64,000 bases of DNA. Source: Marinimicrococcus sp033875255 (lineage in GTDB: Bacteria > Pseudomonadota > Alphaproteobacteria > Geminicoccales > Geminicoccaceae). A program made the position numbers and the translations under genes. This document shows, piece after piece, positions 7,859 to 16,725 of this stretch; position 1 is the stretch's first letter; the number at the start of each line of letters is the position of its first letter. A model generated the notes under the pieces. It had not been told where the DNA came from. It did no database searches and saw nothing but the letters and a program-made list of their open reading frames with translations. The stretch lies in contig JAWZSN010000003.1 in the NCBI GenBank assembly GCA_033875255.1, forward strand, positions 186,001 through 250,000, in the 5' to 3' direction.

Positions 7859-9697
7859 CAGGGCGCGCTGCGCGTCGACGTCGGCCTGCTCGGCGGACAG
7901 GCCGTACCAGCGCGCCGCCTCCGCCTGGTCCTCGGCCACGCCCAGACCCAGCGCATAGAGCTCGCCCAGATTGAACTGGGCCACCTCGTCTCCCTGCTCG
8001 GCGGCGAGGAGAAAGAGGCGCCGCGCCTCCACCGGATCCGCCGGCACGCCCTCGCCGCGAACGAGCAGGTCGCCGAGATTGGTCTGGGCCTCGGGGTCGC
8101 CCTGCTCGGCGGCGAGGCGATAGAGCCGTGCCGCCTCGGCATCGTCCCGCGCGACGCCGAGGCCTTTGCGGTACAGGAGCGCCAGATTGTACTGGGCAGC
8201 GACGTCGCCCTGCTCTGCCGCCAGGCGATAGAGCCGCGCCGCCTCGGCATGATCCTGCGTCACGCCGCTGCCATCCTCGTACATCAGCGCGAGACTGAAC
8301 TGCGCATCGGCGTCGCCCTGCTCGGCCGCCAGCCGGTACCAGCGCGCCGCCTCGGCCGCGTCTTGCGGGACGCCCTGACCCAGCTGGTACTTGCTGGCGA
8401 GATTGAACTGGGCCGTCGCGTCACCCTGTTCGGCGGCCATTCGATACCAGCGCACCGATTCCGCATAGTCCTGTGCCACGCCCTCGCCGCGACCGTAGAG
8501 GACGCCGAGCTCGTTCGCCGCCTCGGCCATACCCTGCTCGACCGCCTGTCGGAACCAGCGGGCGGCCAGGGCGTGGTCCGGCGCCACGCCCTGGCCATGA
8601 ACGTAGAGGCGGCCGATCTCGTAGGCCGCCAGCGGCTCGCCCTGCTCGGCGGCCTTGCGATACCAGCGCAGCGCTTCGGCCGGATCCTTGGTCACGCCCC
8701 GTCCGTCACGGTACTTGCTGGCCAGATTGATCTGGGCGATGGGCTGACCCTGCTCGGCCGCCAGGCGGTACCAGCGGATCGCCTCGCTCATATCCTCGGG
8801 CACGCCCTCGCCGGTCGCGTAACGCACGCCCAGGGCGTTCCGGGCACCGGCATGACCCTGCGCGGCCGCCTGCCGGAGCCAATGCACGGCGGCCTCGTCG
8901 TCCTTCGCCACACCGTCGCCGGTGGCATAGCGCGCCGCCAGCGTGGCCTGCGCGCCGACATGACCCTGCTCGGCCGCCTTGCGGAACCAGCGCATGGCCT
9001 CGGCGTCGTCCTTCGCCACGCCGTTGCCGTCCGCATACATCCAGGCCAGCGTGTTCCGGGCGCCGGCTTGGCCCTGCTCGGCGGCCAGCCGATACCAGCG
9101 CACCGCCTCCGCATCGTCCTCCGGCACGCCGGTGCCATCGTCGTACATCTGGCCGAGCTGGTATTGTGCGTCGGCATTGCCCTGCTCGGCCGCCTTGCGA
9201 AGCCACGCGGCGGCCTGCACGACGTCCCGGGCGCCGTCTTCGCGGTTGAAGAAGAGTGCCCCGAGATTGCGCTGCGCCAGCGCGGCGCCCTGCTCGGCGG
9301 CAAGGCGGTACCAGTGCTCCGCCTGGGCCAAATCCTGCGGCACGCCGTCGCCGCGGTCATACATGCCGCCCAGATTGTTCTGTGCCCGGTAGTCGCCCTG
9401 GTCGGCGGCGAGCCGGTACCAGCGCACCGCCTCGGCGTCGTCCTCCGGGACGCCCCGGCCGTGGGCGTGGAAGAGGCCGAGGAGGAACTGCGCCTCGGCA
9501 TCGCCCGCCTCGGCCAGCGGCCGCAGGCGCTCGACCTCGGCTGCGTCCTCGGCCTTGCGCGCGGCTTCCGTTGCGGTGATCTGCGGCTGCGGTGCGCTCG
9601 GCCCTCCGGGCGTCACGCAGCCGGCCAACAGCAGCGCGGTCAGCGGCAGAACGAGGCGGGCGGGCGGGCGGAGGGAGCGGCGGGGCAGGGCGGTCAT
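7403..9697 (-). CDS. SEL1-repeat lipoprotein (second gene of the tandem array)
   Basis: A 764-residue predicted lipoprotein (lipobox LAGC after 'MTALPRRSLRPPARLVLPL') with about 18 SEL1-like repeats. An acidic/alanine-rich linker separates the signal from the first repeat. The last ~150 codons are almost the same DNA as the end of the upstream paralogue, and its first ~28 codons match the start of the downstream one; see the 567-bp direct repeats. SEL1 proteins commonly act as periplasmic or outer-membrane adaptors in signalling, secretion or cell-envelope processes. Nothing around the array shows which, because both flanking operons concern transport. Confidence 0.87.
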   Translation of the reverse strand: MTALPRRSLRPPARLVLPLTALLLAGCVTPGGPSAPQPQITATEAARKAEDAAEVERLRPLAEAGDAEAQFLLGLFHAHGRGVPEDDAEAVRWYRLAADQGDYRAQNNLGGMYDRGDGVPQDLAQAEHWYRLAAEQGAALAQRNLGALFFNREDGARDVVQAAAWLRKAAEQGNADAQYQLGQMYDDGTGVPEDDAEAVRWYRLAAEQGQAGARNTLAWMYADGNGVAKDDAEAMRWFRKAAEQGHVGAQATLAARYATGDGVAKDDEAAVHWLRQAAAQGHAGARNALGVRYATGEGVPEDMSEAIRWYRLAAEQGQPIAQINLASKYRDGRGVTKDPAEALRWYRKAAEQGEPLAAYEIGRLYVHGQGVAPDHALAARWFRQAVEQGMAEAANELGVLYGRGEGVAQDYAESVRWYRMAAEQGDATAQFNLASKYQLGQGVPQDAAEAARWYRLAAEQGDADAQFSLALMYEDGSGVTQDHAEAARLYRLAAEQGDVAAQYNLALLYRKGLGVARDDAEAARLYRLAAEQGDPEAQTNLGDLLVRGEGVPADPVEARRLFLLAAEQGDEVAQFNLGELYALGLGVAEDQAEAARWYGLSAEQADVDAQRALAGMYENGKGVPQDLEKAVGWYRRAAEGGNADARNMMGFFHETGQGVKQDLAEAARWYRLAADNGDAYGLYNLGLLVEDGRGVERDAARASALFTLAAEAAEDSLLALAETALDRLAPTLTPAERERAEALVRAGRVPTQEAAPGSPPAIDP

Positions 9698-10180
9698 GAC
9701 GGCTCGCGGCAGTTACAGGTCTGGTCAGGGATCGATCGCGGGTGGTGACCCGGGCGCCGCTTCCTGCGCCGGGGCACGGCCGGTTCGCACCAGGGCCTCG
9801 GCCCGTTCGCGCTCGGCCGGGGCGAGCGTTGCCGTGACCCGGTCGCGGGCCGTTTCCGCCAGCGCGAGGAGTGAATCCTCGGCGGCCTCGGCGGCCAGGG
9901 TGAAGAGGGCGGAGGCCCGGGCGGCATCGCGCTCCACGCCGCGGCCGTCCTCCACCAGAAGCCCGAGATTATAGAAGCCGTAGGCGTCGCCATCGTCGGC
10001 GGCGAGACGGTACCAGCGGGCGGCCTCGGCGAGATCCTGCGGCAGGCCCTGGCCGGTCTCGTGGAAGAAGCCCATCATGTTGCGGGCGTCCGCGTTGCCG
10101 CCCTCGGCGGCGCGGCGGTACCAGTGCACGGCCTTCTCGAGACTCTGCGGCACGCCCTTGCCGTTCTCGTACATGCCGGC
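9614..10180. repeat. 567-bp near-identical direct repeat, copy 2
   Basis: This is the partner of 7292-7858. The 2322-base offset equals one SEL1 gene (2295) plus its 27-base spacer, as expected for duplication of a gene-plus-spacer unit or later gene conversion between paralogues. Such homology is a substrate for recombination that would change gene number. Confidence 0.85.
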
Positions 10181-12136
10181 GAGCTCGCGCTGAGCTTTCG
10201 CGTCCCCCTGCTCGGCGGCAAGCCGGTACCATCGCGCCGCCTCGGCGGGATCCTCCTTTCCGTCCAGACCTAGGGCATGCAGTTGGCCCAGGGCGAATTG
10301 TGCAGCCAGGCTTCCCTGGCTCGCCGCCAGCAGAAAGAGACGCCGCGCTTCCGCCATGTCCTCCGGGACGCCCTCGCCCAGTACATGCAGGAAGCCGAGG
10401 ACGAACTGCGCATCGCGATGGTCCTGCCCGGCGGCGAGGCGGAGCCAGTGCGCGACCCTGGCAGGATCCTGCGGCACGCCGGTGCCGTCCCTGTACATGA
10501 GCGCAAGGTCGAGCTGGGCGTCCGCATCTCCCTGTTCGGCAGCCAGCCGGTACCGGCGCGAAGCCTCGGCGTCGTCCTCGGGGACGCCCTGGCCGGTCTC
10601 GCGGATGACGCCCATCATGTCGCGGGCGTCGGCGTCGGCGCCGTCGCCCTCGGCGGCGCGGAGGTACCAGCGCAGGGTCGCCTCGAGGTCCTGCCGCACA
10701 CGTCCGCCTATCCTGTGAATGCCGGCGAGCCTGTGCTCCGCGTCGAGATCACCGCGCTCGGCGGCGAGCGTGTACCAGCGCGCGGCCTCGGCAAGATCCG
10801 GCGCCATGCCCAGGCCCTCCTCGTGGACCAGGCCGAGGTTGAACATCGCCACCTCGTTGTCCTGCTCTGCCGCCAGCAGGTACAGGCGGCGCGCCTCGGC
10901 AGCGTCCTCCGGCACGCCCTCGCCATCGAGATAGAGGTTGCCAAGGAGGTTCTGGGCGAACGCGTCGCCCTGCGCCACCGCGAGGCGCAGGAGGCGGACG
11001 CCCTCCTTCGTGTCGAGCGGCACGCCCCGGCCGTCCAGGTACATGCTGGCGAGCTGGTACTGCGCGTCGGCGTCTCCCTGCTCTGCGCCGAGCCGGTAGA
11101 GGCGCGCCGCCTCCTCAAGGTCCTGCGGGACGCCCGTGCCTTCCTCGTAGAGCAGCGCGAGGTTGAACTGCGCCGCAAGGTCTCCCTGCTCCGCGGCGAG
11201 CCGGTAGAGGCGGGCGGCCTCCGCGCGGTCCTGCGGCACGCCGGTTCCCTGCTCATGCATGAGCGCGAGGCCGAACTGGGCGTCGGGATCTCCCTGCGCG
11301 GCGGCCAGCCGGTACCAGCGTGCCGCCTCCTCGAGATCCTGGTCCAGCCCCTGGCCGAACCGGTAGCGGTGCGCGAGGTTGAGCTGCCCGGTGGCATGGC
11401 CTTGCGCGGCTGCCTGGCGGTACCACCGCGCGGCCTTCGCGAGGTCGACTGGCACGCCCTTGCCCCGGCCGTAGGCCACGCCCATCATGTTCTGGGCACC
11501 GGCGTCGCCCCGGTTGGCGGCGCGGCGGAACCACCGCAGGGCGGCGGCGGGGTCCGGTGGCACGCCGTCTCCCTCCTCGAACATCCAGGCCAGGGAGAGC
11601 TGCGCGTCCAGCTCGCCGCCCCGCGCCGCGCGTTCCAGCCACGCCACCGCCTGCGCGGGATCGCGCTCCACGCCGACACCGTCACGGTAGCGGATGCCCA
11701 AATTGAGCGCCGCCAGCGGGTTGCCCTGCCTTGCCGCCCGGCGGAACCAGCGGACCGCCTCCTCATCGTCCTGCGGAACGCCTTCGCCCGTGCCGTACAT
11801 GGCGCCCAGGTTGTTCTGGGCGTGGCGCTCGCCCTGCTCGGCGGCGGCCCGGTACCAGCGCAGCGCCTCCGCGACGTCGCGCATTACCCCGTCGCCCTCG
11901 GCGTAGGCATATCCCAGGAGGTACTGCGCCTGGGCGTCGCCCTCCTCGGCCCTCTCGCGCAGGCGCTCGACCTCGGCGGCGGCCTCGGCGCGCCGCGCCG
12001 CCTCCTGCGCCGCGATCTCGTCGGGGCCGAGCGGCAGTGGCGCGGCGGTGGAGGTGGCGGCGGCGGCGAGCAGGGCGGCGGCCGCCAGCGAGAGACGAAG
12101 AACGCGGCGGAGCGGAAGAATGGGCAGGGCGGTCAT
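9725..12136 (-). CDS. SEL1-repeat protein, secreted (first gene of the tandem array)
   Basis: This is the first gene of the array and the longest product: 803 residues and about 19 SEL1-like repeats. The signal sequence ('MTALPILPLRRVLRLSLAAA', then an alanine-rich stretch ending near STAA) has no lipobox cysteine. Unlike its three paralogues it should be a soluble periplasmic or exported protein. ATG 12136 is chosen because it gives the same MTALP start as the paralogues; the frame stays open for 16 more codons upstream. A perfect 15-bp palindrome lies 62 bases ahead. One soluble member plus three anchored ones might allow stacking or co-assembly, which is inference only. Confidence 0.85.
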   Translation of the reverse strand: MTALPILPLRRVLRLSLAAAALLAAAATSTAAPLPLGPDEIAAQEAARRAEAAAEVERLRERAEEGDAQAQYLLGYAYAEGDGVMRDVAEALRWYRAAAEQGERHAQNNLGAMYGTGEGVPQDDEEAVRWFRRAARQGNPLAALNLGIRYRDGVGVERDPAQAVAWLERAARGGELDAQLSLAWMFEEGDGVPPDPAAALRWFRRAANRGDAGAQNMMGVAYGRGKGVPVDLAKAARWYRQAAAQGHATGQLNLAHRYRFGQGLDQDLEEAARWYRLAAAQGDPDAQFGLALMHEQGTGVPQDRAEAARLYRLAAEQGDLAAQFNLALLYEEGTGVPQDLEEAARLYRLGAEQGDADAQYQLASMYLDGRGVPLDTKEGVRLLRLAVAQGDAFAQNLLGNLYLDGEGVPEDAAEARRLYLLAAEQDNEVAMFNLGLVHEEGLGMAPDLAEAARWYTLAAERGDLDAEHRLAGIHRIGGRVRQDLEATLRWYLRAAEGDGADADARDMMGVIRETGQGVPEDDAEASRRYRLAAEQGDADAQLDLALMYRDGTGVPQDPARVAHWLRLAAGQDHRDAQFVLGFLHVLGEGVPEDMAEARRLFLLAASQGSLAAQFALGQLHALGLDGKEDPAEAARWYRLAAEQGDAKAQRELAGMYENGKGVPQSLEKAVHWYRRAAEGGNADARNMMGFFHETGQGLPQDLAEAARWYRLAADDGDAYGFYNLGLLVEDGRGVERDAARASALFTLAAEAAEDSLLALAETARDRVTATLAPAERERAEALVRTGRAPAQEAAPGSPPAIDP

Positions 12137-12197
12137 GAAGGCTCGCAGCAATGGCAGGTCGGACCGTCGGCCCGGGCGCGGCACCGATCATGTCGAG

Positions 12198-12212
12198 CGC
12201 GATAATATCGCG
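12198..12212. promoter_or_regulatory. Perfect 15-bp palindrome upstream of the SEL1 array (candidate operator)
   Basis: CGCGATAATATCGCG is a perfect 7-1-7 inverted repeat, 62 bases before the first SEL1 start, in the 147-base gap after dctM. Its AT-rich centre in GC-rich DNA fits a regulator site. The cognate factor is unknown. Confidence 0.4.
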
Positions 12213-12283
12213 TTAGACCGTTCAACCATCGCGTGCGAGACAGGGCAAGGGCCGAAGCCCGCCGCGCCAGCCGCCGCAGGCCT

Positions 12284-13558
12284 TCAGTACAGCAGGTCGC
12301 GGAACACCAGCGAGAGCTGCGGGACGTAGGTGATGATCCCGAGGCAGAGCATCACCGTGAGCACGAAGGGCAGGAGCCGCGGCACGATGCTCTCGAAGGG
12401 GATCCTGGCGACCTGGCAGGCGGCGAAGAGGTTCACGCCGAAGGGCGGGGTGATCATGCCCAGCGCCAGGTTCACCACCACGATCAGGCCGAAATGGACC
12501 GGATCGACGCCGAACTGCATGGCCACCGGCGTGAGGATCGGCGCCAGCACGATGATGGCGGCGGAGGTCTCGACGAACATGCCGACGACGAAGAGGAAGA
12601 CGTTGACCACCAGGAGGAAGAGGTAGGGGTCGGCGATGACGCCGCCGATCCACGCGCCCACAGCGGCCGGCACGCCGGCGCGGGTGATGAGGAAGCTGAA
12701 GAGGCCGGCGGCGGCGATGACGAAGAGGATGATGGTCGAGGAGATCACCGACTTTTGCAGCACCGAGGCGAGATCGCGCCAGCCGATGGCGCGGTAGACG
12801 CCCATGCCGATGGCGAGCGCGTAAAACACCGCCACCACCGAGGCTTCGGTGGGGGTGAACACGCCCTGGTAGATGCCGCCGATGACGATCACCGGCATGA
12901 TGAGCGCAAGGGCGGCGCGGCGGGTGGCGGCCGGCAGCGGCAGGCGGCCCTCGTGATCGTCGAGGCCCCAGCCGCGCCGGCGGCAGGCGAGCCACACATA
13001 GAGGGTGAGCGCGGCGCCGATCAGCAGCCCCGGGCCGATGCCCGCCACGAAGAGCTCGCCGATCGAGACCTCGGCGCTGACGCCGTAGAGGATCATCGGG
13101 ATCGAGGGCGGGATGATGACGCCGAGCTCGGCGGAGGTGGCCTGCAGCGAGGCGGCGAAATTGCGCGGATAGCCGTGCTTGGCCATCGCCGGGATGATGA
13201 TGGCGCCGATGGCGAAGGTGGTGGCGACGCTCGAGCCCGAGACCGAGGCGAAGATCATGCAGGTGAAGACGCACGAGCAGGCGAGCCCGCCCTGCACGCC
13301 GCCCACCACCGCCTTGGCGAAGTCGACCAGCCGGGCCGAGATGCCGCCGGCCTCCATGAGATTGCCGGCCAGGATGAAGAAGGGGATCGCCAGCAGCGGG
13401 AAGCTGTCGAGCGTGGTCATCAGCTTCTGCGCCACGACCACCAGCGGCATCGAGGTGAAGAAGGCGATGCCGCCGATGGAGGCGGCGAGGATGGCGACGG
13501 CGATGGGCACGCTCAGCGCGAACAGCACCACCATCGCCACCAGCATGAAGCTCGACAT
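12284..13558 (-). CDS. dctM: TRAP transporter large permease DctM
   Basis: This 424-residue inner-membrane protein is the transport subunit of a tripartite ATP-independent periplasmic transporter, driven by the sodium or proton gradient. It has about 12 hydrophobic segments and typical DctM elements: 'LAIPFFILAGNLMEAGGI', 'FASVSGSSVATTFAIG' and 'GVIIPPSIPMILYG'. It is the last gene of dctPQM, 27 bases after dctQ. The family imports C4-dicarboxylates, 2-oxoacids and related acids. The malonyl-CoA decarboxylase gene upstream on the same strand makes a malonate-like substrate plausible. Confidence 0.92.
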   Translation of the reverse strand: MSSFMLVAMVVLFALSVPIAVAILAASIGGIAFFTSMPLVVVAQKLMTTLDSFPLLAIPFFILAGNLMEAGGISARLVDFAKAVVGGVQGGLACSCVFTCMIFASVSGSSVATTFAIGAIIIPAMAKHGYPRNFAASLQATSAELGVIIPPSIPMILYGVSAEVSIGELFVAGIGPGLLIGAALTLYVWLACRRRGWGLDDHEGRLPLPAATRRAALALIMPVIVIGGIYQGVFTPTEASVVAVFYALAIGMGVYRAIGWRDLASVLQKSVISSTIILFVIAAAGLFSFLITRAGVPAAVGAWIGGVIADPYLFLLVVNVFLFVVGMFVETSAAIIVLAPILTPVAMQFGVDPVHFGLIVVVNLALGMITPPFGVNLFAACQVARIPFESIVPRLLPFVLTVMLCLGIITYVPQLSLVFRDLLY

Positions 13559-13585
13559 CGCTGCGCTCCCGGGCCCGGCGCCGCT

Positions 13586-14125
13586 CTAGACTTCGTGGAT
13601 CACGGCGCTCTCGGGCGGCAGGCGGCCGAGCGAGCGGGCGATCTCCTCGCCGGCCCGCGCCACCACCGCGACGATCGAGAGAGCCGCCCCCACCGGAATC
13701 GCCAGATAGACCAGGGCGATGGAGATGCCTCCCCCGGTGAAGGGATTGTCGATGCCGGCGAGCATCTGGAAGCGCGCCCGCTGGACCATGTCGATGCCGA
13801 ACCACAGCATCACCAGCAGCACGCCCAGGCTGAGGCCGGCCACCGCGGCGACGACCGCCGCCCGGAACCGCCCTTTGGCCTTGGCGAGCAGCAGCTCGAC
13901 CGAGATCAGCGCGCCTGCCCGGAAGGTGGCGACGAGGCCCAGATAGACCATCCACACATTGAGCGAGCGGGCGGTTATCTCGGTCCACGCCGCCGGCTGC
14001 TCCAGGACGAAGCGGCTGATCACCTGCCACAGCGAGACGCAGGCCATGACCACGAGGAGCGCCATGGCCAGCCGCAGCGACCAGCGGAACACCTGCCGGT
14101 CGGCTTGGCGCAGGAGGTCGAGCAT
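13586..14125 (-). CDS. dctQ: TRAP transporter small permease DctQ
   Basis: A 179-residue protein with four predicted membrane helices and the DctQ pattern: 'VFRWSLRLAMALLVVMACV' at the N terminus, then 'QVISRFVLEQPAAWTEITARSL'. The tryptophan-glutamate element after the first loop is typical of the family. DctQ couples the binding protein to DctM. It lies between dctP (38 bases upstream) and dctM (27 bases downstream), so co-expression is expected. Confidence 0.9.
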   Translation of the reverse strand: MLDLLRQADRQVFRWSLRLAMALLVVMACVSLWQVISRFVLEQPAAWTEITARSLNVWMVYLGLVATFRAGALISVELLLAKAKGRFRAAVVAAVAGLSLGVLLVMLWFGIDMVQRARFQMLAGIDNPFTGGGISIALVYLAIPVGAALSIVAVVARAGEEIARSLGRLPPESAVIHEV

Positions 14126-14163
14126 GCTCAGGGTCTCCCGTGCCGGGCCTGCGTCTGCCGGAC

Positions 14164-15144
14164 TCAGTTGCCGACGGCGCGGATCGCGTCGATCCTGTCC
14201 TGACCGAACTTCTTGGCGAACTCGGCGAAGACCGGGGCCAGGGCCTCCTCGAAGGCGGCGCGGTCGACGTCCGAGACCACCGTCATGCCCTGCTTCTCGA
14301 GCTCGGCCACGCCGTCGCGGGCGTCAGCCTCGGCCTTCTCGCGCATCGCCTTGGCACCCGCCTTCGCGGCCTCGTCGAACCAGCCCTTCTCCTCGTCCGA
14401 GAGCCCGTCCCAGACCGACGGCGAGATGATGATCAGCGCCGGCGAGTAGACGTGGTTGGTGAGCGAGAGGTACTTCTGCACCTGGGCGAACTTGGCCGAG
14501 AGGATCACGCCGATCGGGTTCTCCTGGCCGTCCACCGTGCCCTGCTGCAGGGCGGTGAAGAGCTCCGGGAAGGCCATCGGCGTGGGCAGCACGCCCAGCT
14601 CGCGGAAGGCCGCCATGTGCACCTGGTTCTCCATGGTGCGGATCTTGAGGCCCTTGGCGTCCTCCGGCGTCTTCACCGCCACCTTGTTGTTGGTGAGGTT
14701 CCGAAAGCCGTTCTCGCCCCAGGCCAGCGCCACCAGCCCGTGATTGGGGAACTGGTCGAGGATCTCCTGGCCGATCTCGCCGTCGAGCACCGCATGGGCG
14801 TGCTCGTAGTCGCGGAACAGGAAGGGGATGTCGGTGATGAGCACCTCGGGCACGAAGTTGCCGACCGGGCCCGTGGAGGTGATCACCAGATCGACGGTGC
14901 CGAGCTGGGCGCCCTCGACCATCTCGCGCTCGCCGCCCAGCGCGTTGGCGGGGAACTGCTTGATGGACCACGCGCCGTTCGAGAGCTCGGTGAGCTTCTC
15001 GTTCATGGCGGTGGCGCCGACGCCGTAATGCGAGGTGGGCGCCAGCGAGTAGCCGAGCTTGAGCTCCGCCGCATCGAGTGCCGGAGCGGCGGCGAGAAGG
15101 CCCACGCCGACCGCGGCGCCGGCGAGCAGACCGTGAAAACGCAT
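14164..15144 (-). CDS. dctP: TRAP transporter substrate-binding protein DctP
   Basis: A 326-residue periplasmic binding protein with a signal peptide ('MRFHGLLAGAAVGVGLLAAA', cleavage near LDAAE). Features of the DctP family are 'GGEREMVEGAQLGTVDLVI', the conserved substrate-contacting arginine in 'GLKIRTMENQVHMAAF', and 'ALQQGTVDGQENPIGVI'. It captures the solute and delivers it to DctQM. Substrate specificity cannot be read from the sequence. The malonyl-CoA decarboxylase gene ends 152 bases upstream in the same direction, and alphaproteobacterial malonate operons are known to include TRAP systems, so malonate or another short dicarboxylate is a reasonable guess. Confidence 0.92.
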   Translation of the reverse strand: MRFHGLLAGAAVGVGLLAAAPALDAAELKLGYSLAPTSHYGVGATAMNEKLTELSNGAWSIKQFPANALGGEREMVEGAQLGTVDLVITSTGPVGNFVPEVLITDIPFLFRDYEHAHAVLDGEIGQEILDQFPNHGLVALAWGENGFRNLTNNKVAVKTPEDAKGLKIRTMENQVHMAAFRELGVLPTPMAFPELFTALQQGTVDGQENPIGVILSAKFAQVQKYLSLTNHVYSPALIIISPSVWDGLSDEEKGWFDEAAKAGAKAMREKAEADARDGVAELEKQGMTVVSDVDRAAFEEALAPVFAEFAKKFGQDRIDAIRAVGN

Positions 15145-15296
15145 CCTGTTCTCCCCCCAGATGGCCAGAGCCCGGCGACGGTGCGTGCGTCAGCCTCCGC
15201 CGCCAGCCGACCCGCGCCCCCGCGCGTTGTCAGCAGGAGGGGTATGCCCACAACGCAGGGCTCTGGCAACCGCCAGGCTGCAGCGGGCGCGGGCGG

Positions 15297-16625
15297 TCAG
15301 GCTTCCTGGTGCAGCGGCGGAAGCAGGCGTCGCACCGATGAGGCGTGCACCACCTCGCCGGTGTTCACGAAGGTCTCGTGGTTCCGCTCGATATGGCCCG
15401 TGTCGTAGCCGTAGTTCACCAGAAGGCCGAAGGATTCGCGCAGCCCCTTGGGCGAGGCGTCGCCCAGCCAGTTGATCCGCTCGAGCCTGGCGCCGTTGCC
15501 CAGGTGGAAGCGGGCTACCGGGTCACGCGGCCGGCTGCCCCGCTTCTCGCGCACGAGATAGTGCGAGCAGAGCCGCATCAAGAGCGGCTTCACCTGCTCG
15601 ACAAAGGCCTCGTCGCCCGGCCAGTCGGGGGTGAGGAGGCGGCGCAGCAGCGGCCGCTCCTGCGCGGTGATCACGTCGCTCTCGTCCAGCGCCAGCTCCT
15701 CCTCGAGCCACGCCGCGAAACCCGGAACCGGCGACAGCGTGGCGAAGGTCCGCAGATGCGGCAGCTCGTCCTGCAGGCTCGCCACCACCAGCTTGATCAG
15801 GAAGTTGCCGAGCGTGACGCCCCTGAGCCCGTCCTGACAGTTGCTGATCGAGTAGAAGATCGCGGTGTCGGCGCTGCGCGCGGGGGTGGCCGGCGTCTCG
15901 GCGTCGATCAGCGGGCCGACGCGGCTTGCCATGCCCTCCACCAGCGCCACCTGGACGAAGATCAGCGGCTCGTCGGGCAGGGCCGGATGGAAGAAGGCAA
16001 AGCAGCGCCGGTCGGGGGCGAGGCGGCGCTTGAGGTCTTCCAGCGCTTGCATCTTGTGCACCTTCTCGTAGCGCAGCAGCTTCTCGAGAAGGGCAGCAGG
16101 ACTGTTCCAGTCGATCCGGGTAAGGGTCAGAAAGCCGGGGTTGAACCAGCTCGCGAGGAGATGGTGCAGGTCGGCGTCGACCTCGCGCAGCTGCGGGTGG
16201 TCGGGCAGGTAGCCCAGCAGCTCCTGGCGCAGCGCGAGCAGCGCCCGGGTTCCGCCCGGCGCCATGTTCATCCGCCGGAACAGCTCCTGGCGCGGCGGCT
16301 CGGTGGTGCTCCGCAGGCGGCTCAGCGTCTCGGGCCCCGGCGCCGCGCGGTAAGCCTCGACGGCCGCCTGGATGGCGTCCGGCACCGGCCCGTAGTCGCG
16401 AGCGAGGGTCTCGAGGAAGGCCAGCCGGTCCTGCTCGGCCATGCTGCGATAGGTTTCGACCAGCTCGCGGGCGAGAGCGGCGCCCGACGCGTCGCCGCGG
16501 GTCGAGAGCAGGCTGCGGCAGAGCGCGTCGATGCTCTTGCGCCGGTTGCCCAGGCGGCCGCGCAGCAGGTCGCGGCCGGCGTCGGCGAGCGAGGTGAGGA
16601 GCTGGTCGAACATGGTGGGGCGCAT
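15297..16625 (-). CDS. Malonyl-CoA decarboxylase
   Basis: A 442-residue enzyme converting malonyl-CoA to acetyl-CoA and CO2. The N-terminal helical domain is followed by the acetyltransferase-like catalytic domain with 'IFYSISNCQDGLRGV', 'GNFLIKLVV' and 'FATLSPVPGFAAWL', all characteristic of the MCD family. No signal peptide is seen, so it is cytoplasmic. ATG 16625 and ATG 16613 are both possible starts. In rhizobia the enzyme (MatA) acts with malonyl-CoA synthetase (MatB) and a malonate transporter; no matB is in the window, so the pathway here is partial. The next genes on the strand, dctPQM, may supply malonate. Expression is divergent from mntA. Confidence 0.93.
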   Translation of the reverse strand: MRPTMFDQLLTSLADAGRDLLRGRLGNRRKSIDALCRSLLSTRGDASGAALARELVETYRSMAEQDRLAFLETLARDYGPVPDAIQAAVEAYRAAPGPETLSRLRSTTEPPRQELFRRMNMAPGGTRALLALRQELLGYLPDHPQLREVDADLHHLLASWFNPGFLTLTRIDWNSPAALLEKLLRYEKVHKMQALEDLKRRLAPDRRCFAFFHPALPDEPLIFVQVALVEGMASRVGPLIDAETPATPARSADTAIFYSISNCQDGLRGVTLGNFLIKLVVASLQDELPHLRTFATLSPVPGFAAWLEEELALDESDVITAQERPLLRRLLTPDWPGDEAFVEQVKPLLMRLCSHYLVREKRGSRPRDPVARFHLGNGARLERINWLGDASPKGLRESFGLLVNYGYDTGHIERNHETFVNTGEVVHASSVRRLLPPLHQEA

Positions 16626-16725
16626 GGTGCCTCGGGCTGTTCGCGGGGGTCCGGCGCCATCCTACCGTCGCCGGCGACGGCGGGGGAAGGGCACCGGCCG
16701 GCAAGCACACCCTCTTGTTCTGTTG

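Noticed and set aside
4000..12200. Plus-strand open frames across the SEL1 array
   Set aside because: They are complements of the repeated SEL1 codons; no signal peptide, ribosome site or family match was seen.
12233..14203. Very long open frame antisense to dctM and dctQ
   Set aside because: High GC content keeps antisense frames open; the product is a His/Asp/Arg/Gly-rich low-complexity sequence, while the opposite strand encodes clear transporter proteins.
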